The notes: generated from the letters alone by a model not told the origin. A stretch of DNA of 64,000 nucleotides from Nocardia niigatensis NBRC 100131 (GCF_000308655.1 NZ_BAGC01000048.1:1-64000), one strand, 5' to 3'. Positions 41,802-51,533 are shown, numbered from the stretch's first letter. Made by a program: numbers and translations.

Positions 41802-43358
41802 TCAAGCGGGGGTCGCATCCACGGCTGTGAGGTCCGGCCGGACCCATACCCGATCGAGTCCTCCCGAGAGCAACCGTACTCGCCAGTCACTTCCGGCTCC
41901 CGGGTGGTCCGTGCGCCGATGCATGCCGCGGGTCTCGGTGCGGGCCAGCGCCGAGTACTTGGTCCAGCGGGCCACGGCCAGCAGTGCGGCGGCTTGCCGG
42001 GCGGGCAGGCGGTCGGGACCTTTTCCGCCGAGCGCCAATTCGACACCGGGCCACATACCGTCCAGTTCACCGATGCTGTCGCGCAGGCTGCCGTCACTGC
42101 GCCAGTAGCTGCGCCGCAGCGGCAGCGTGTGCTCCTGGACCAGGCCGACCACCGCCCGCGGATCGATCCGCGCCTTGTCCCCCAGGCCCACACCGGGCAC
42201 CGGGCGCGCCTTGCCGAGCTTGCGACGGTCCGTGGCGAACCCGGCCGCGCCCGCACCCGCCCACACCCCCGACGAGATGGCCCACGCGCCGTTCTGGCCG
42301 CCGAACCCGCTGACCGCGCCGGTGATGGGCTCCCGGGTGGTGACATCGCCCGCGCCGTAGAGGCCGGGAACCGTGGTCGCGCAATCGGGTCCGACCAGCC
42401 GCAACCCGCCGGTGCCGCGCACCGTCCCCTCCAGCACCGCGCACAGCGGCACCTGACCGGTCAGGCTCGGCCCGTACCGGCGCAGCTCCGCGCGCACCGC
42501 CTCCGGTAGTTCGTCCAGCGCGGCGTAGACCCGCCGTCCGTCGGCGATGGCCGCGAAAGCCTGTGCGCGCGAACCACATCCCTGCCCCCACAGCACCGCA
42601 CGGGACTCGTCGTAGAGGGTCGCGAAGTGCATGACCTGGTCGGAGGCGAACACGGCGGCCACCGGGCGACCGCCCAGCAGCCGCGAATCGGCCACCGGGG
42701 CCAGCGAATACGCGTTGGAGAACTCCATGCCGGACAGTTCGGCCCCGGCCTCCGCCCCCATCAGCAGCCCGTCCCCGGTGTCCACATCGGTGCCCGCGCC
42801 CCCGGAGAGGAAGGCGCAGCCGCCGGTGGCGAGCACTACCGCGCGCGCCCGGACGGTCCAGGCGCGGAACTCGCCGGACCGAGTCACACCCGCCGCGCCC
42901 GATACGACGCCGTCACCATTGGTGATGAGCTGAAGGGCGGGATGGTGGTCGAGGATGCGCACCCCCGCGATCACCATGCTGCGCCGCAGCCGGCCCAGAT
43001 ACTTCGCACCGTCGAGGTAGACCCGGGCCGGGCGTTCGGCGTGTTCACCGCGGAAGCGGAAGCCACCCGTCACCAGTTGACCGATACGCCGATGGGTCTC
43101 CTCCAGCACCCGATACATCCATTCCGGATCCCCCAGCCCGCCGCCGTGCGCGAAGTTCTGCCGCACCGCGTCCTCCCGGGCCGGACCGGACGGGATGTTC
43201 CAGAGCGTGACCCCGCCGCGCGCAGTGGGGCCGCTGGCGCCGCAGCGGGCCTTGTCGGCGACCAATACCCGCGCACCCGCGGCGGCAGCAGCCAGCGCGG
43301 CCCAGGCGCCGGCCGGACCGCCTCCCAGCACCAGCACATCGGCGTCGAATTCGGTCAT
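41802..43358 (-). CDS. FAD-dependent oxidoreductase, fumarate reductase/SdhA-like flavoprotein
   Basis: 518 residues from ATG 43358 (MTEFDADVLVLGGGPAGAW is the natural N-terminus; the frame opens at 43385). The FAD dinucleotide motif is followed by SGPTARGG, VVLATGGCAFLSGGAGTDV and GDGLLMGAEAGAELSGMEF, all typical of the SdhA/FrdA/aspartate-oxidase superfamily. ALARTETRGMHRRTDHP is the C-terminal Arg-His cluster. GLYGAGDVTTREP closes the FAD site. No iron-sulfur partner gene is adjacent, so the acceptor is unknown. Confidence 0.87.
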   Translation of the reverse strand: MTEFDADVLVLGGGPAGAWAALAAAAAGARVLVADKARCGASGPTARGGVTLWNIPSGPAREDAVRQNFAHGGGLGDPEWMYRVLEETHRRIGQLVTGGFRFRGEHAERPARVYLDGAKYLGRLRRSMVIAGVRILDHHPALQLITNGDGVVSGAAGVTRSGEFRAWTVRARAVVLATGGCAFLSGGAGTDVDTGDGLLMGAEAGAELSGMEFSNAYSLAPVADSRLLGGRPVAAVFASDQVMHFATLYDESRAVLWGQGCGSRAQAFAAIADGRRVYAALDELPEAVRAELRRYGPSLTGQVPLCAVLEGTVRGTGGLRLVGPDCATTVPGLYGAGDVTTREPITGAVSGFGGQNGAWAISSGVWAGAGAAGFATDRRKLGKARPVPGVGLGDKARIDPRAVVGLVQEHTLPLRRSYWRSDGSLRDSIGELDGMWPGVELALGGKGPDRLPARQAAALLAVARWTKYSALARTETRGMHRRTDHPGAGSDWRVRLLSGGLDRVWVRPDLTAVDATPA

Positions 43359-43409
43359 AACGACAAATGTTCGACCACAGTTCATGTAGTCGCAACCGTT
43401 ATGCGTATC

Positions 43410-43676
43410 TCAATTCCACCACTGCACCCAGAGCAGATATCCAGCTACCGAAAAAACGACCGAACATCCGAAAAAAGCCGCAAAACCCCGATGCCTATCC
43501 GCATAAATTTGGGCGGCCAGCACCCCCGCCGCCGCGGCCACATGCCACGTCACAGCCGTCCATCCGGGGCCCGGGAAACCACGCCGAGCACCGATGATCG
43601 CGGTGGTGGCGACCGTGGCCGCGAGCACGAGAATGCCCCCCGCGACCATTCCGCTCAGGCCCCGGACCACCCTCAT
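43410..43676 (-). CDS. Small integral membrane protein, 88 aa
   Basis: 88 residues with three hydrophobic segments: MVAGGILVLAATVATTAI, TWHVAAAAGVLAAQIY, and FGCSVVFSVAGYLLWVQWW. The start overlaps the PHP gene stop by four bases (43673-43676), so it is translationally coupled to it. No family is recognised. Confidence 0.75.
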   Translation of the reverse strand: MRVVRGLSGMVAGGILVLAATVATTAIIGARRGFPGPGWTAVTWHVAAAAGVLAAQIYADRHRGFAAFFGCSVVFSVAGYLLWVQWWN

Positions 43677-44527
43677 GCGGTGATCACCGGGACCCCGCTC
43701 GCTTTGCCCACGATTTCCTCGAATTGCGTTGGGTCAGTGGTGAATTCGCCGAGCCGAATGGTCTTGTTGGCGCCGTGGTAATCCGACGAGCCGGTCGTCA
43801 GCAAGCCCAGTTCCGCGGCCAGCCCGCGCAACACCTCACGATCCTCGGCGCTGTGGTCCGGGTGATCGAGTTCCAGACCACCCAGCCCGAACTCGGTCAG
43901 CTCCCGAATGTGGTCGAGGGCCAGCAGCCGCCCGCGCTTGCGCGCCCGGGCATGGGCCACCACGCTCACGCCACCCGCCGAGGCCACCATCTCGACCGCT
44001 CGCCGCAACGGCGTGTCGGCCTTCTCGACGTAGTACCGGCCGTGGGGAGCCAGCAGCTCCTTGAACGCGGCGTCCACCGACGGCACCACCCCGGCCCGCA
44101 CCAGCGCCCGCGCCAGATGCGGACGACCCGCCGACGGACCCACCGACGCCATCACCTCCTCCGGATCGATCGGCAGACCGTCCGCGGCCATCTGCTCGGC
44201 CATCGCCCGCAGCCGCACCACCCGCTCGGCACGCAACCGCTCCCGCTCCTGCGCGAAGGATTCGTCGGCCGGATCGAACAGGTACGCCAGCAGGTGCACC
44301 GGCACCGGATAGCCGTCCTCCCCCAACCCCACACACGACATCTCCATACCCCGGATCAGCGTCAAACCCGGAGGTAGCGCGGCGGCTGCCGCAGCCCAGC
44401 CGGAGGTGGTGTCATGGTCGGTCAGAGCCACCACGTCGAGCCCGGCGGCCGCCGCGTTCGCGATCAGTTCGGCCGGGGTGTCCGTGCCGTCCGACGCGTT
44501 GGAATGGGTGTGGAGATCGATACGCAC
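43673..44527 (-). CDS. PHP-domain phosphoesterase (RNase AM/YciV-like)
   Basis: 284 residues from GTG 44527. The metal motifs of the PHP fold are visible: IDLHTHSNASDGT, ALTDHDTTSG, GMEMSC, VVAHARA and SSDYHGAN. Relatives hydrolyse 3',5'-bisphosphonucleotides or trim RNA 5' ends. The region HLARALVRAGVV resembles the helical insert of that subgroup. It overlaps the small membrane protein gene and is divergent from corA after 62 bases. Confidence 0.88.
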   Translation of the reverse strand: MRIDLHTHSNASDGTDTPAELIANAAAAGLDVVALTDHDTTSGWAAAAAALPPGLTLIRGMEMSCVGLGEDGYPVPVHLLAYLFDPADESFAQERERLRAERVVRLRAMAEQMAADGLPIDPEEVMASVGPSAGRPHLARALVRAGVVPSVDAAFKELLAPHGRYYVEKADTPLRRAVEMVASAGGVSVVAHARARKRGRLLALDHIRELTEFGLGGLELDHPDHSAEDREVLRGLAAELGLLTTGSSDYHGANKTIRLGEFTTDPTQFEEIVGKASGVPVITA

Positions 44528-44589
44528 GCCGTCTATATTGCCTGCGCCGCCCACGATCGCCCGGGGGCGGGACGATTAGCATCGTCGAT

Positions 44590-45666
44590 GTGTCCTCGAT
44601 GCCCCCGCTGCCCTCCTTCCACTGGCCCGGGTGGTCCGGCGAGCGACCACACCCCGCCGAGCCGGTCCGGCACGGCACGATCGTCGACTGTGCGGTGTAT
44701 GTCGACGGTCAACGGCTCTGGGATCAGTGCACCTACAAGAACGCCCTCACCGAGGTGCGCGAACGCCGCGACGGCTTCGTCTGGCTGGGACTGCTGGAAC
44801 CCGGCAGGGACCTGATGGCCGACGTGGCCGAGACCTTCGGCCTGCACTCGCTGGCCGCCGAGGACGCCGTGCAGGCGCATCAGCGGCCCAAACTCGAACG
44901 CTACGACGACATCCTGTTCCTGGTGCTGCGCACCGTCCAATACCTCGAGCACGAGCTCAATAGCGTCGCCGAGATCGTGGACACCGGCGAGATCATGGTC
45001 TTCGCCGGACCGGACTTCGTCATCACCGTCCGCCACGGCGACCACAGCGGACTGGCCGGCGTGCGAAAAGCCTTGGAGGCCGAACCCAGTCAGCTGTCGC
45101 TCGGATCCAGCTCGGTGCTGCACGCGGTCGCCGACCATGTCGTGGACTCCTACATGGCGGTCACCGCCGCCATCGAGGAAGACGTCGACGCCATGGAGGA
45201 AGAGGTCTTCACCCCCGCCAACAAGCTCCAGATCGAAGCCATCTACCAGCTCAAACGCGAAGTGGTGGAACTGCGCCGGGCGGTGAAGCCGCTGCAGTTG
45301 CCATTGCAGGTGCTCACCCACGACACCACGCTGCCGCTGCCCAAGGAGATCCGCCGCTATCTGCGCGACGTCACCGACCATCACACCGCGGTCACCGAGC
45401 AGATCATCGACTTCAACGAATCCCTCAGCGCCCTCATCAATGCCGCGCTGGCCAAGGTGAGCGTCCAGCAGAACACCGACATGCGCAAGATCTCGGCGTA
45501 CGCCGCCATGGCCGCCGTGCCGACCATGATCGCGGGCATCTACGGCATGAACTTCGAATTCATGCCCGAGCTCGAGGAGCACTACGCCTATCCGATCGTG
45601 ATCGGCGTGATGGTGTTGCTGTGCGCGGTCCTCTACGTGAACTTCCACCGCAACAAGTGGCTGTGA
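44590..45666 (+). CDS. corA: CorA family magnesium/cobalt transporter
   Basis: 358 residues. A large cytosolic N-terminal domain and a long acidic stalk helix (AAIEEDVDAMEEEVFTP) precede two C-terminal membrane helices. The signature YGMNFEFMPEL, containing the GMN selectivity motif, lies between them, and the basic tail NFHRNKWL ends the protein. It forms a pentameric channel for Mg. GTG 44590 is the start. M. tuberculosis CorA (Rv1239c) lies in the same genome neighbourhood as kgd and mrp. Confidence 0.93.
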   Translation: MSSMPPLPSFHWPGWSGERPHPAEPVRHGTIVDCAVYVDGQRLWDQCTYKNALTEVRERRDGFVWLGLLEPGRDLMADVAETFGLHSLAAEDAVQAHQRPKLERYDDILFLVLRTVQYLEHELNSVAEIVDTGEIMVFAGPDFVITVRHGDHSGLAGVRKALEAEPSQLSLGSSSVLHAVADHVVDSYMAVTAAIEEDVDAMEEEVFTPANKLQIEAIYQLKREVVELRRAVKPLQLPLQVLTHDTTLPLPKEIRRYLRDVTDHHTAVTEQIIDFNESLSALINAALAKVSVQQNTDMRKISAYAAMAAVPTMIAGIYGMNFEFMPELEEHYAYPIVIGVMVLLCAVLYVNFHRNKWL

Positions 45667-45747
45667 GCAACGCGCACAGGTGACGTGACCACCCCGCCCC
45701 ACCAGCGGCGTTGCCGAGCGTCTCGCACCGATGGCCGAATTGTTGCT

Positions 45748-47397
45748 ATGAATTCGGCTGTGGTCATGACGAGGAATCCATCGGCACGACGTCGGATGGC
45801 TTGGTGGGCAGCGATATTCGGCCTCATGCTGGCGACCCCGGTTCCGGTGTCGGCGGACCCGGCGACCGGCTCCTACGTCGACGCCCTCGCCGATGCCGCA
45901 CCGACACCGGCGCTGAACTGGACCGACTGCGAATCCGGATTCTCCTGTGCGACAGCGCGAGTGCCCCTCGACTACGCGCACCCACAGGACAGAGCCATCG
46001 ATCTCGCGGTGATCAAACTCCCCGCCACCGATCCGGCCCACCGGATCGGCACCCTGTTCGTCAACTTCGGCGGCCCCGGCCGGTCCGGGGTGTCCCGGTT
46101 GCGGGAGCGTGCCCACTGGTCGTGGCTGTTCTCCGACGCCCTGCGCGCCCGCTTCGATCTGGTCTCCTGGGATACCCGCGGCGCCGCGAACAGCGCACCG
46201 GTGCACTGTTTTCCGGACGCGACCACGCAGCAGATCTTCTTCGCCACCTATCCCCCGATGCCCGGCACACCCGAGACGGAACCGCCGTTCTTCGCCGCCG
46301 CCAAGACCCTCGCGGACGCCTGCGCCGAACGGGCCGCGGATCTGCTGCCCTACCTGTCTACCGAGAACACCGCCCGGGATCTCGACCTGCTGCGCCGGGC
46401 CGTCGGCGACGACAAGCTGACCTACCACGGGATTTCGTACGGCACCTATCTGGGCGCGTTGTACGCCAACATGTTTCCCGGCCGCGTCCGCGGTCTGGTG
46501 CTGGACGGCTCGATGGACTTCCGCGGCAACGCCTCCGGAATCGACGCGCAGGCCGCCGACCTGCCCATCGACACCCGCCAGGACGTCGCGACCGGCATCG
46601 CGGCCAGCTTCGACGCCATGCTCGACGCCTGCGTGGCGGCCGGGAACTCCTGCGCCTTCTCCGCGGGCGACCCCCGCGAGAAGTGGCAGCGGATCCTCGA
46701 ACGCGTACGGCGCGAACCGATCTCGTGGGACGGCAAACGCTACGACTACGGCACCGTGGTGGCCGCGGCGGGCCAGCTGGCCAATCCGGCGAGCTGGCCG
46801 CAACTCGCCGCCACCCTGCAACTTCTCTACGATCTGCGCGATACCCCGTATCTGCCGACCGATGTGCTCGCCGAGACCGCGACCCTGATGCGGCAGGTGG
46901 CCGACATCGGCTCCGGCAGTGCGGCGGGCCCGGGCGGCACCGGCGCCAACACCTACGACGACAACTACACCGAGGCCTTCCACGGCGTCCAGTGCGCCGA
47001 CAGCCGGGTGCCGCGCGACGAACACCGCTACAGCGCCCTCGCGCTCAGCGAGGACCAGCGGGTGCCCGTCTTCGGCCGCCTCGGCGTCCTGGACGCGTTG
47101 ACCTGCGCCTACTGGCCGGAGAACGCCGTGCGACCCTATTCCGGCCCATGGAATCGGCCGACCGCCCCGATCCTGGTGATCAACAGCCGCAACGACCCCG
47201 CGACGCCGCTGGCCGGAGCCGCCGCCGGCGCGGCGGAACTGGCGGACGCGCGGCTACTGGTGGTCGAGGGCACCGGGCACAGCAGCATGTACGTGCACAG
47301 CACCTGTTCGGAGGCCGCGAAGCGCGAATACCTCACCACGGGAACGCTTCCGGCCACCGGCGCGACCTGTCCGATCGACGGCAATCCGTTCGGTTAG
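45748..47397 (+). CDS. Secreted tripeptidyl-aminopeptidase-like serine hydrolase
   Basis: 549 residues from ATG 45748; ATG 45769 is also possible. A signal peptide (ARRRMAWWAAIFGLMLATPV, cleavage after VSA) precedes the alpha/beta hydrolase fold with the nucleophile in GISYGTYLGALY, the acid in NSRNDPATP and the His in GTGHSSMY. The conserved Cys residues of the SlpD/SlpE/TAP family are present (WTDCESGFSCA; VQCAD; TCAYW), and a TAP C-terminal domain ends it. It releases peptides outside the cell. Its stop overlaps that of the convergent SUFU gene by four bases. Confidence 0.87.
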   Translation: MNSAVVMTRNPSARRRMAWWAAIFGLMLATPVPVSADPATGSYVDALADAAPTPALNWTDCESGFSCATARVPLDYAHPQDRAIDLAVIKLPATDPAHRIGTLFVNFGGPGRSGVSRLRERAHWSWLFSDALRARFDLVSWDTRGAANSAPVHCFPDATTQQIFFATYPPMPGTPETEPPFFAAAKTLADACAERAADLLPYLSTENTARDLDLLRRAVGDDKLTYHGISYGTYLGALYANMFPGRVRGLVLDGSMDFRGNASGIDAQAADLPIDTRQDVATGIAASFDAMLDACVAAGNSCAFSAGDPREKWQRILERVRREPISWDGKRYDYGTVVAAAGQLANPASWPQLAATLQLLYDLRDTPYLPTDVLAETATLMRQVADIGSGSAAGPGGTGANTYDDNYTEAFHGVQCADSRVPRDEHRYSALALSEDQRVPVFGRLGVLDALTCAYWPENAVRPYSGPWNRPTAPILVINSRNDPATPLAGAAAGAAELADARLLVVEGTGHSSMYVHSTCSEAAKREYLTTGTLPATGATCPIDGNPFG

Positions 47398-47969
47398 AGC
47401 GACGCCGCGGCCCGGGCGGGATCGCGAACATCGATTCCCGCCTCGGCCCACGCGTCGCGCAGCGCGGCCGCGCCGCGAATCCGCACCCACGCGGCCTCCG
47501 TCGCCGTAATCGGCTCCACCGTCAGGAACCGCACGGGCTCAGCGGGTTCCGGCAGCGTCACCTCGGGGATGTCGCTGGCGCCCAGCAGCACCGCGGTGAA
47601 CGGCGCGTTGGTCCACAACGGTTCTCCCAGATCGAGCAGCGCATCGGCCTGCAGCACAACACCTTCCACCGCGGGCGTCGCCACCAGCACGCCCAGCGTG
47701 CGGGTCAGCCCCGAGCCCGCGCCCGCGCCGCCGCGCAGCGTGAGCACCAGCTCCGCGCGCGGACCGCGCACCGGATCGGCCAGCGCCGCCGCCGGATCCG
47801 TCATCGGATGCCGGGAGCCGCCCAGCGTGGTGTAGTGCACGAACTCGCCGTCCGGGACGCGCAGGATGTCGATGGGCTCCAGACCCAGGAACGTCACCGA
47901 CGCCGCGTCCGCGGAGTCCACCCCGAAATGACCGAGCACCGCGGCCCGGACCTGATCCAGTACCTCCAT
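47394..47969 (-). CDS. Suppressor-of-fused domain protein
   Basis: 191 residues. It has the bacterial SUFU pattern: an N-terminal HFGVDSADAASVTFLG, YTTLGGSRHPM in the middle, RAELVLTLRGG, and the end region with LTVEPITATEAAWVR. Bacterial SUFU proteins often act as immunity proteins of polymorphic toxins, but no toxin gene is adjacent. It starts 4 bases after the stress-protein stop, in the operon citE-like, stress protein, SUFU. ATG 47969 is the start. Confidence 0.82.
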   Translation of the reverse strand: MEVLDQVRAAVLGHFGVDSADAASVTFLGLEPIDILRVPDGEFVHYTTLGGSRHPMTDPAAALADPVRGPRAELVLTLRGGAGAGSGLTRTLGVLVATPAVEGVVLQADALLDLGEPLWTNAPFTAVLLGASDIPEVTLPEPAEPVRFLTVEPITATEAAWVRIRGAAALRDAWAEAGIDVRDPARAAASL

Positions 47970-47973
47970 GGAT

Positions 47974-48465
47974 CTAGATGGCCAGCCTGGCGAGCATGTC
48001 GCGCGCCTGCTCGGCCGTCTTCGGGTCGCACAGCACGTCGTAGCGGCCGGCCACCAGCTGCATGGTGGAGGCGAAGTCACGCTGGCCCCGGGTCGCCGCG
48101 TACGGGATGGACGCGGAGATGAGACCGAAGATGATGCCGCCGACCAGACCGACTACCAGCGGGCCGACGGCCCCGCCGGAGGTGAACATGCTCAGCAGCA
48201 GGCCCAGGAACAGGCCCAGCCAGGCGCCCGACACCATGCCGCCGCCGATCACCTTGCCCCAGGTCAACCGGTACAGCACCCGCTCGACCTGCATGAGGTC
48301 CACACCGACGATCGTCACGCCCTCGACCGGGAACTGGTTGTCGGCCAAATAGTCGACCGCCCGCTGCGCCTCCGCGTAGGTTGGGTAGGAGCCGATCGGC
48401 CAGCCCGAAGGCGGCGTCGGCAGGCCCGGACGGCCCCGGCTCGCATTCCCCATGGGATTCGTCAT
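47974..48465 (-). CDS. General-stress-protein-17M domain membrane protein
   Basis: 163 residues. The N-terminal GSP17M domain has GSYPTYAEAQRAVDYLADNQ and VEGVTIVGVDL. A glycine-rich double membrane segment follows (KVIGGGMVSGAWLGLFLGLL and VGPLVVGLVGGIIFGLIS). The C-terminus returns to the cytosol with GRYDVLCDP. It resembles Rv1234 of M. tuberculosis, from the same genomic region. It lies 12 bases after the CitE gene and 4 before the SUFU gene. Confidence 0.85.
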   Translation of the reverse strand: MTNPMGNASRGRPGLPTPPSGWPIGSYPTYAEAQRAVDYLADNQFPVEGVTIVGVDLMQVERVLYRLTWGKVIGGGMVSGAWLGLFLGLLLSMFTSGGAVGPLVVGLVGGIIFGLISASIPYAATRGQRDFASTMQLVAGRYDVLCDPKTAEQARDMLARLAI

Positions 48466-48477
48466 GACTCCATCATG

Positions 48478-49434
48478 CTATTTCGCATCCACGGCCGCAG
48501 GAGCGAAACACGTGGTTCGCGCCATTCCGGCGGCCCTGCCTTTATCAGCGATCACCTGAGCCATTTTGGCGCTGGCCTCGTCGATCATCTCGTCACCGAG
48601 CATCACCGCGCCCCGCGCGCCACCGTCGGCGGAGGTGTGAAAGGCATAGGCGTCGAGGATCTCCTCGGCCCGGTCGTAGTCGGCCTGGCGCGGGCTGAAG
48701 ATCTCGTTGCAGGCGGTGATCTGATCCGGGTGCAGCACCCACTTGCCATCGAAACCCAGTGCGGCCGTGCGGGATGCGTTGCGGCGGAAGCCGTCGATGT
48801 CGCGAACCGCCAGATAGGGGCCGTCGATGGCCTGCAGGCCGTGGGCGCGCGCCGCCAGCAGGATCGTCATATAGATGTGGTGGTAGGCGTCGCCCGGCTC
48901 GTAGCCCTCGGGCTGCTCGCCCACCACCAGGGTGCGCATATTGATCGAGGCCATGAAGTCAGCGGGCCCGAAGACCAGGGTCTGCACCCGTGGGCTCGCG
49001 GTCGCGATGGCGTCGATATTGCGCAGCCCGAGCGCGTTCTCGATCTGCGGTTCGATCCCGATCCGGCCGACCGGCAGTCCGTTGGCCTTCTCCAGCTGGG
49101 TCAGCAGCAGGTCCAGGGCCTGCACCTGGCCGGCGTCGGTGACCTTGGGCAGCAGAATGGCGTCCAGCTCCGAGCCCGCGCCCTCCACCACGGTGATGAC
49201 GTCGGCGTAGGTGTACTCGGTGGTCCAATCGTTGACCCGCACAACGCGAATCTGTGTGCCCCAGCCGCCGGAGTTGAGCGCGGCCACGATGTTCGCCCGC
49301 GCGGCCGCCTTCGCCGCCGGCGCGACCGCGTCCTCGAGGTCCAGGAACACCTCGTCGGCGGCCAGTCCCTTGGCCTTCTCGATCATGCGCGGGTTGCTGC
49401 CGGGGACGGCGAGGACCGATCGGCGCGATGTCAT
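48478..49434 (-). CDS. HpcH/HpaI aldolase family CoA-ester lyase (CitE-like)
   Basis: 318 residues with the CitE/malyl-CoA lyase barrel. RRSVLAVPGSNPRMIEKA is the start motif with the CoA-binding Arg and Pro, DEVFLDLEDAV has the metal Glu-Asp, ILLPKV the barrel strand, IEPQIENALGL the catalytic region, and GKWVLHPDQI the end. Members cleave or hydrolyse malyl- or citramalyl-CoA-type esters. It is first in the minus-strand operon. The exact CoA ester is not known. Confidence 0.88.
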   Translation of the reverse strand: MTSRRSVLAVPGSNPRMIEKAKGLAADEVFLDLEDAVAPAAKAAARANIVAALNSGGWGTQIRVVRVNDWTTEYTYADVITVVEGAGSELDAILLPKVTDAGQVQALDLLLTQLEKANGLPVGRIGIEPQIENALGLRNIDAIATASPRVQTLVFGPADFMASINMRTLVVGEQPEGYEPGDAYHHIYMTILLAARAHGLQAIDGPYLAVRDIDGFRRNASRTAALGFDGKWVLHPDQITACNEIFSPRQADYDRAEEILDAYAFHTSADGGARGAVMLGDEMIDEASAKMAQVIADKGRAAGMARTTCFAPAAVDAK

Positions 49435-49495
49435 GGCTCACTCCTTCACGTGGCGCGACATTTCGGACGCGTTTGACCCACTAGCCTTACCAAAC

Positions 49496-50821
49496 ATGGC
49501 AGCGACGAAGGTTTTCGCCGCCCGGTTGGCGGGCTTGGTGGTACTGGGACCGGATGGCGAGTCTATCGGCCGCCTCCGCGACATCGTGATCTCGATACGC
49601 TATGACCGCCAGCAGCCCAGGGTGCTGGGCGTGCTCGTCGAACTACCCACCCGCAAGCGCATTTTCGTGCCCATGCTCCGGGTCCAGGCCATCGAGCCCG
49701 GCGCGCTCACCCTCACCACCGGGACGATCAGCGTGCGCCGCTTCGAGCAGCGGCCCGGCGAGTTGCTGGCCATCGCGCAGATTCTCGACTCCACCGTCCG
49801 CGTCGCCGATCCCGAGCTGCCGCAGCTGGCGACCGTCGACGTGGTGGTGGTCGACCTGGGCATCGAGCAGGGCCGCACCCGCGACTGGGTGGTCTCCCGG
49901 GTCGCCGTGCGCGAACGCCGCCGGCTGGGCGTGGGTTTCGGCCGGCGCGGCGCGGTACACGTCGTCGACTGGGCGCAGGTGCGCGGCCTCACCCAGACCG
50001 AGCTGAACCTGCCCGGCCAGGACGTCACCCAGCTGCTCGGCCAGTTCGAGGGCATGCGGCCCGCCGACGTCGCCCATATGCTGCGCGAACTGCCGCTCAA
50101 GCGCCGCATCGAGGTGGCGGCCGCCTTCGACGACGAGCGCCTCGCCGACGTGGTCCAGGAGCTGCCCGAGAACGATCAGGTGGAACTGCTCGAGCAGCTC
50201 GGTGTGGAACGCGCCGCCGACCTGCTCGAGGCCATGGACCCCGACGACGCCGCCGACCTGCTGGGCGAACTGCCCGCCGGCGAGGCGGAATCGCTGCTGG
50301 CGCTGATGGATCCGGAGGACTCCGAACCGGTCCGCCGCCTGCTCGAGCACGCGCCCTACACCGCCGGTGGTCTGATGACCCCGGACGCGGTGGTCCTCAC
50401 CGCCTCCACCACCGTGGCCGAGGCGCTCGCGCGCATCCGCGACCCCGAGCTCACCCCGGCGCTGGCCTCCATGGCCTTCGTGGTGCGCCCGCCCACCGCC
50501 ACCCCGACCGGCCGCTACCTGGGCTGCGTGCACTTCCAGCAGCTGCTGCGGGAACCGCCCGCGAACCTCGTCGGCGGCATCGTCGACACCGATCTGGTGC
50601 AGCTGCGCCCCGAGGCCCCGCTCACCGCCGTGACCCGATATTTCGCCACCTACAACCTGGTGTGCGGACCGGTGGTGGACGCGGAGAATCATCTCTTGGG
50701 AGCCGTCACCGTCGATGACGTGCTCGACCACCTGCTACCCGAGGACTGGCGCGAGCAGGACGAAGACCACCACGATGCGCACGGCATGCCCGTGATCGAA
50801 GGGACGGGAGGCCGCGCATGA
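49496..50821 (+). CDS. PRC-barrel/MgtE N-terminal/CBS protein without membrane domain
   Basis: 441 residues. A PRC-barrel-like N-terminal part (LVVLGPDGESIGRLRDIVIS) precedes the MgtE_N superhelix, with acidic repeats such as VVQELPENDQVELLEQL and DPDDAADLLGELP. Two CBS motifs follow (TAGGLMTPDAVVLTASTTVA; GAVTVDDVLDHLLPEDW). The membrane channel of MgtE is absent. It corresponds to Rv1232c and may be a soluble Mg sensor. It overlaps the DUF1003 gene by four bases. ATG 49496 is used because the upstream frame crosses the divergent promoter. Confidence 0.87.
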   Translation: MAATKVFAARLAGLVVLGPDGESIGRLRDIVISIRYDRQQPRVLGVLVELPTRKRIFVPMLRVQAIEPGALTLTTGTISVRRFEQRPGELLAIAQILDSTVRVADPELPQLATVDVVVVDLGIEQGRTRDWVVSRVAVRERRRLGVGFGRRGAVHVVDWAQVRGLTQTELNLPGQDVTQLLGQFEGMRPADVAHMLRELPLKRRIEVAAAFDDERLADVVQELPENDQVELLEQLGVERAADLLEAMDPDDAADLLGELPAGEAESLLALMDPEDSEPVRRLLEHAPYTAGGLMTPDAVVLTASTTVAEALARIRDPELTPALASMAFVVRPPTATPTGRYLGCVHFQQLLREPPANLVGGIVDTDLVQLRPEAPLTAVTRYFATYNLVCGPVVDAENHLLGAVTVDDVLDHLLPEDWREQDEDHHDAHGMPVIEGTGGRA

Positions 50822-51405
50822 GCGAACGGCTCGAGAAGCTCAGCGCCCGCCAGCGTTTGGAGACCCCGGTCGAGAGCCGCTTCCGCGGATTCGACTGGGA
50901 TGCCGAGGCGATGGCGCGCACCAGTGAGAAGGTGGCCCGCTTCCTGGGCACCGGCCGTTATCTGGCGATCCAGACCGTGATCGTCGTGGTGTGGATCCTG
51001 CTCAATGTCTTCGCGCTGCGACTGCAGTGGGATCCGTATCCGTTCATCCTGCTGAACCTCGCGTTCTCCACCCAGGCCGCCTACGCCGCGCCGCTGATCC
51101 TGCTGGCGCAGAACCGGCAGGACAATCGCGACCGGGTCTCGCTGGAGGAGGACCGGTCACGAGCGGCCCAGACGAAGGCCGACACCGAATTCCTGGCGCG
51201 CGAACTCGCCGCCCTGCGACTGGCCGTGGGCGAGGTCGCTACGCGCGACTACGTGCGCCGGGAGCTGGACGACATCAAGGAATTCCTGGTCAGACTGGAG
51301 AAGCTGACCGTCGGCGACGAGATCGCGAAGGTCAAGAAAACAAAGAAGAGTACCGATCGTAAGCCTGATGAGGTCGCAATTTCGGCACAAAAAGATGGCG
51401 ACTGA
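50818..51405 (+). CDS. DUF1003 membrane protein
   Basis: 195 residues. The cytosolic N-terminus (GFDWDAEAMARTSEKVARFL) precedes two membrane helices (IQTVIVVVWILLNVFAL and FILLNLAFSTQAAYAAPLIL), typical of DUF1003. A long coiled tail follows (LEEDRSRAAQTKADTEFLAR and on), ending in a Lys-rich segment. The start overlaps the MgtE-N/CBS stop (ATGA), as in the mycobacterial pair Rv1232c-Rv1231c. The pair may form a Mg- or envelope-related complex. Confidence 0.88.
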   Translation: MSERLEKLSARQRLETPVESRFRGFDWDAEAMARTSEKVARFLGTGRYLAIQTVIVVVWILLNVFALRLQWDPYPFILLNLAFSTQAAYAAPLILLAQNRQDNRDRVSLEEDRSRAAQTKADTEFLARELAALRLAVGEVATRDYVRRELDDIKEFLVRLEKLTVGDEIAKVKKTKKSTDRKPDEVAISAQKDGD

Positions 51406-51533
51406 CCCCTGAAGTTGTTCCGTACCAGCTGACTGATGGGTAACCTGGATCACGTTGTTCCGAGCGACCGACCCAGACACTGCCCTGGCATGAGTGTCAG
51501 CACGGGCCCCGGCCGCACGACTGAGGGGATTGT

